A DNA stretch of 64,000 nucleotides, taken from assembly GCA_034508935.3 (NCBI GenBank), contig CM067443.1:8514065-8578064 (forward strand), in the 5' to 3' direction. Of the stretch, positions 63,199 through 64,000 are shown one piece after another. The stretch's first letter is position 1; every line of letters starts with the position of its first letter. Position numbers and translations under genes: made by a program. The notes beneath the pieces were generated by a model. That model was not told where the DNA came from. It searched no databases and worked only from the letters and a program-made list of their open reading frames with translations. The DNA comes from Berghia stephanieae (Eukaryota; Mollusca; Gastropoda; Nudibranchia; Aeolidiidae).

Positions 63199-63643
63199 CA
63201 ATCAAGTGCTCGTAACAGGTCTTCTGCTATCTTTTCGTCCTGATCGTTGAAAATCAATCTTGCTGCGCGATTTTAATAAGAGTTTTAGTCTACCTATACG
63301 TGGAAGACCCACTTATAAAGACTTGCAGTAGTCCAAACGTGATAAGACTGCCTTTTAACGACTCTTTTGGTAGAAACTTTTTCATCCGTTCAATTCGAGT
63401 AGGTGAAATTTTAGAGATTTTATTACAGTATTTATGTGGTTTTCCATTTTAACCCGCTGTCGAGGATCACATCCAGGTTTTTGCCGCTCGATGAAAGTGG
63501 AAGGATATTATTTCCGATGCTAATTGTTTTTACTTCGGTGGACTTGATCTGGCTGTCCGTGCGACAAATGGCGATTTCTGTTTTCTCGTCGTTTCATTTT
63601 AGCTGATTTTGAGTTATCCACGTGTCTAACGAATGACTGGTCA

Positions 63644-63644
<1 letters not shown>
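63199..63644 (-). mobile_element. LINE-A, 5' part of the surviving segment
   Basis: The minus strand gives DTWITQNQLK, NDEKTEIAICRTDSQIKSTE, SIGNNILPLSSSGKNLDVIL, then frameshifted RLDYCKSLY and RAARLIFNDQDEKIAEDLLR ending at ALDW. This follows the LINE order NDDKTE...NLGVILD...RLDYCNSLL...NAAARLI...LHWLP. It stops exactly where LINE-B's 3' UTR begins, and begins at the poly-A/T run at 63645. Confidence 0.82.

Positions 63645-63678
<34 letters not shown>
63645..63678. repeat. Poly-A run at the 5' truncation of LINE-A
   Basis: Thirty-four A bases on the plus strand, abutting the truncated start of LINE-A. It could be the tail of another plus-strand insertion or an assembly-length artefact. 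Confidence 0.88.
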
Positions 63679-63680
<2 letters not shown>

Positions 63681-63752
63681 AAGACATTTTTCAACACGTA
63701 GATCATGACCAACCCAAGCGACTATTACCAATAAATTTGAATTTAATTTAAA

Positions 63753-63945
63753 TGTATAGATAGTATGCAGATGACGTCACTCAGGCCTTTGTTATTGTTT
63801 TTGCCATCCGCGTTTGTGAGTTGTTCTCACTAAACTGTATTAACCAGACTATAAAAGTTCATGGTTACACAGAGTTTGTGTGTTCGTCCGTTACACTTCC
63901 GGATGGCAATGTTGTGAACTCCTTGGCCAAGCGCATTCTATCTAT
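63753..63945 (+). repeat. Dispersed repeat D, part Y, copy 4
   Basis: Nearly identical to 4485-4690 (GTATAGATAGTATGCAGATG, TTGCCATCCGCGTTTGTGAG, TCACTAAACTGTATTAACCA, CTTCCGGATGGCAATG), in the same orientation 59 kb away. Confidence 0.82.
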
Positions 63946-64000
63946 TGAGATGCAATCCAAAATGTGTCTTCCTGCAATGTTTGACACAAAGCGGAGGATT

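Overview
This is a 64 kb stretch of an AT-rich, intron-rich metazoan nuclear genome. It is dense in microsatellites, SINEs, LINE fragments and small DNA transposons. The proteins and repeats fit a marine invertebrate, perhaps a lophotrochozoan such as a mollusc; that placement is a low-confidence inference. Nothing bacterial, plasmid-like or phage-like is present, and I saw no retrovirus, LTR element or Polinton.

Two host genes can be reconstructed exon by exon, both on the minus strand. WFS1 (wolframin, an ER membrane protein) spans 26898 down to 14730 in six coding exons that give about 842 residues. DOLK (dolichol kinase, the ER enzyme that makes dolichyl phosphate) spans 56033 down to 37155 in about twelve coding exons that give about 554 residues. 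Nearly all exon joins have GT/AG borders and compatible phases. Three single-base losses (one in WFS1 exon 3, two in DOLK exon 8) break otherwise good reading frames and look more like assembly errors than gene decay. The two genes are unrelated in pathway beyond both acting in the ER membrane.

Layout. 1-14700: repeats only, namely a LINE tail, tRNA-derived SINEs, a second SINE-like family with 12-13 bp target duplications, microsatellites, hAT remnants and a 96 bp hAT MITE. 14730-26898: WFS1, with repeat-filled introns. 27000-30870: poly-C/T/G tracts, a (CT)n run, a minisatellite and a dispersed repeat. 30868-37080: two 1.6-1.8 kb direct duplicates enclosing a ~395 bp tandem array. Each array unit carries a tRNA-like module, and the array ends in one inverted copy. 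37155-56033: DOLK, whose introns hold two near-identical SINE copies, a deleted mariner, (AAT)n, (GA)n and (CT)n runs, and a decayed LINE copy. 56979-57698: a pogo/Tc1-like MITE. 58340-58800: a LINE fragment. 59830-63680: a minus-strand LINE interrupted by a nearly complete plus-strand LINE. 63753-64000: another copy of the dispersed repeat seen at 4.5 and 28.4 kb.

The most interesting structures are the tRNA-like tandem array with its inverted end and flanking duplication, the related SINE families with clean target-site duplications, and the nested LINEs whose outer member shares a tail with the resident tRNA-derived SINE. I did not find a convincing novel gene system.
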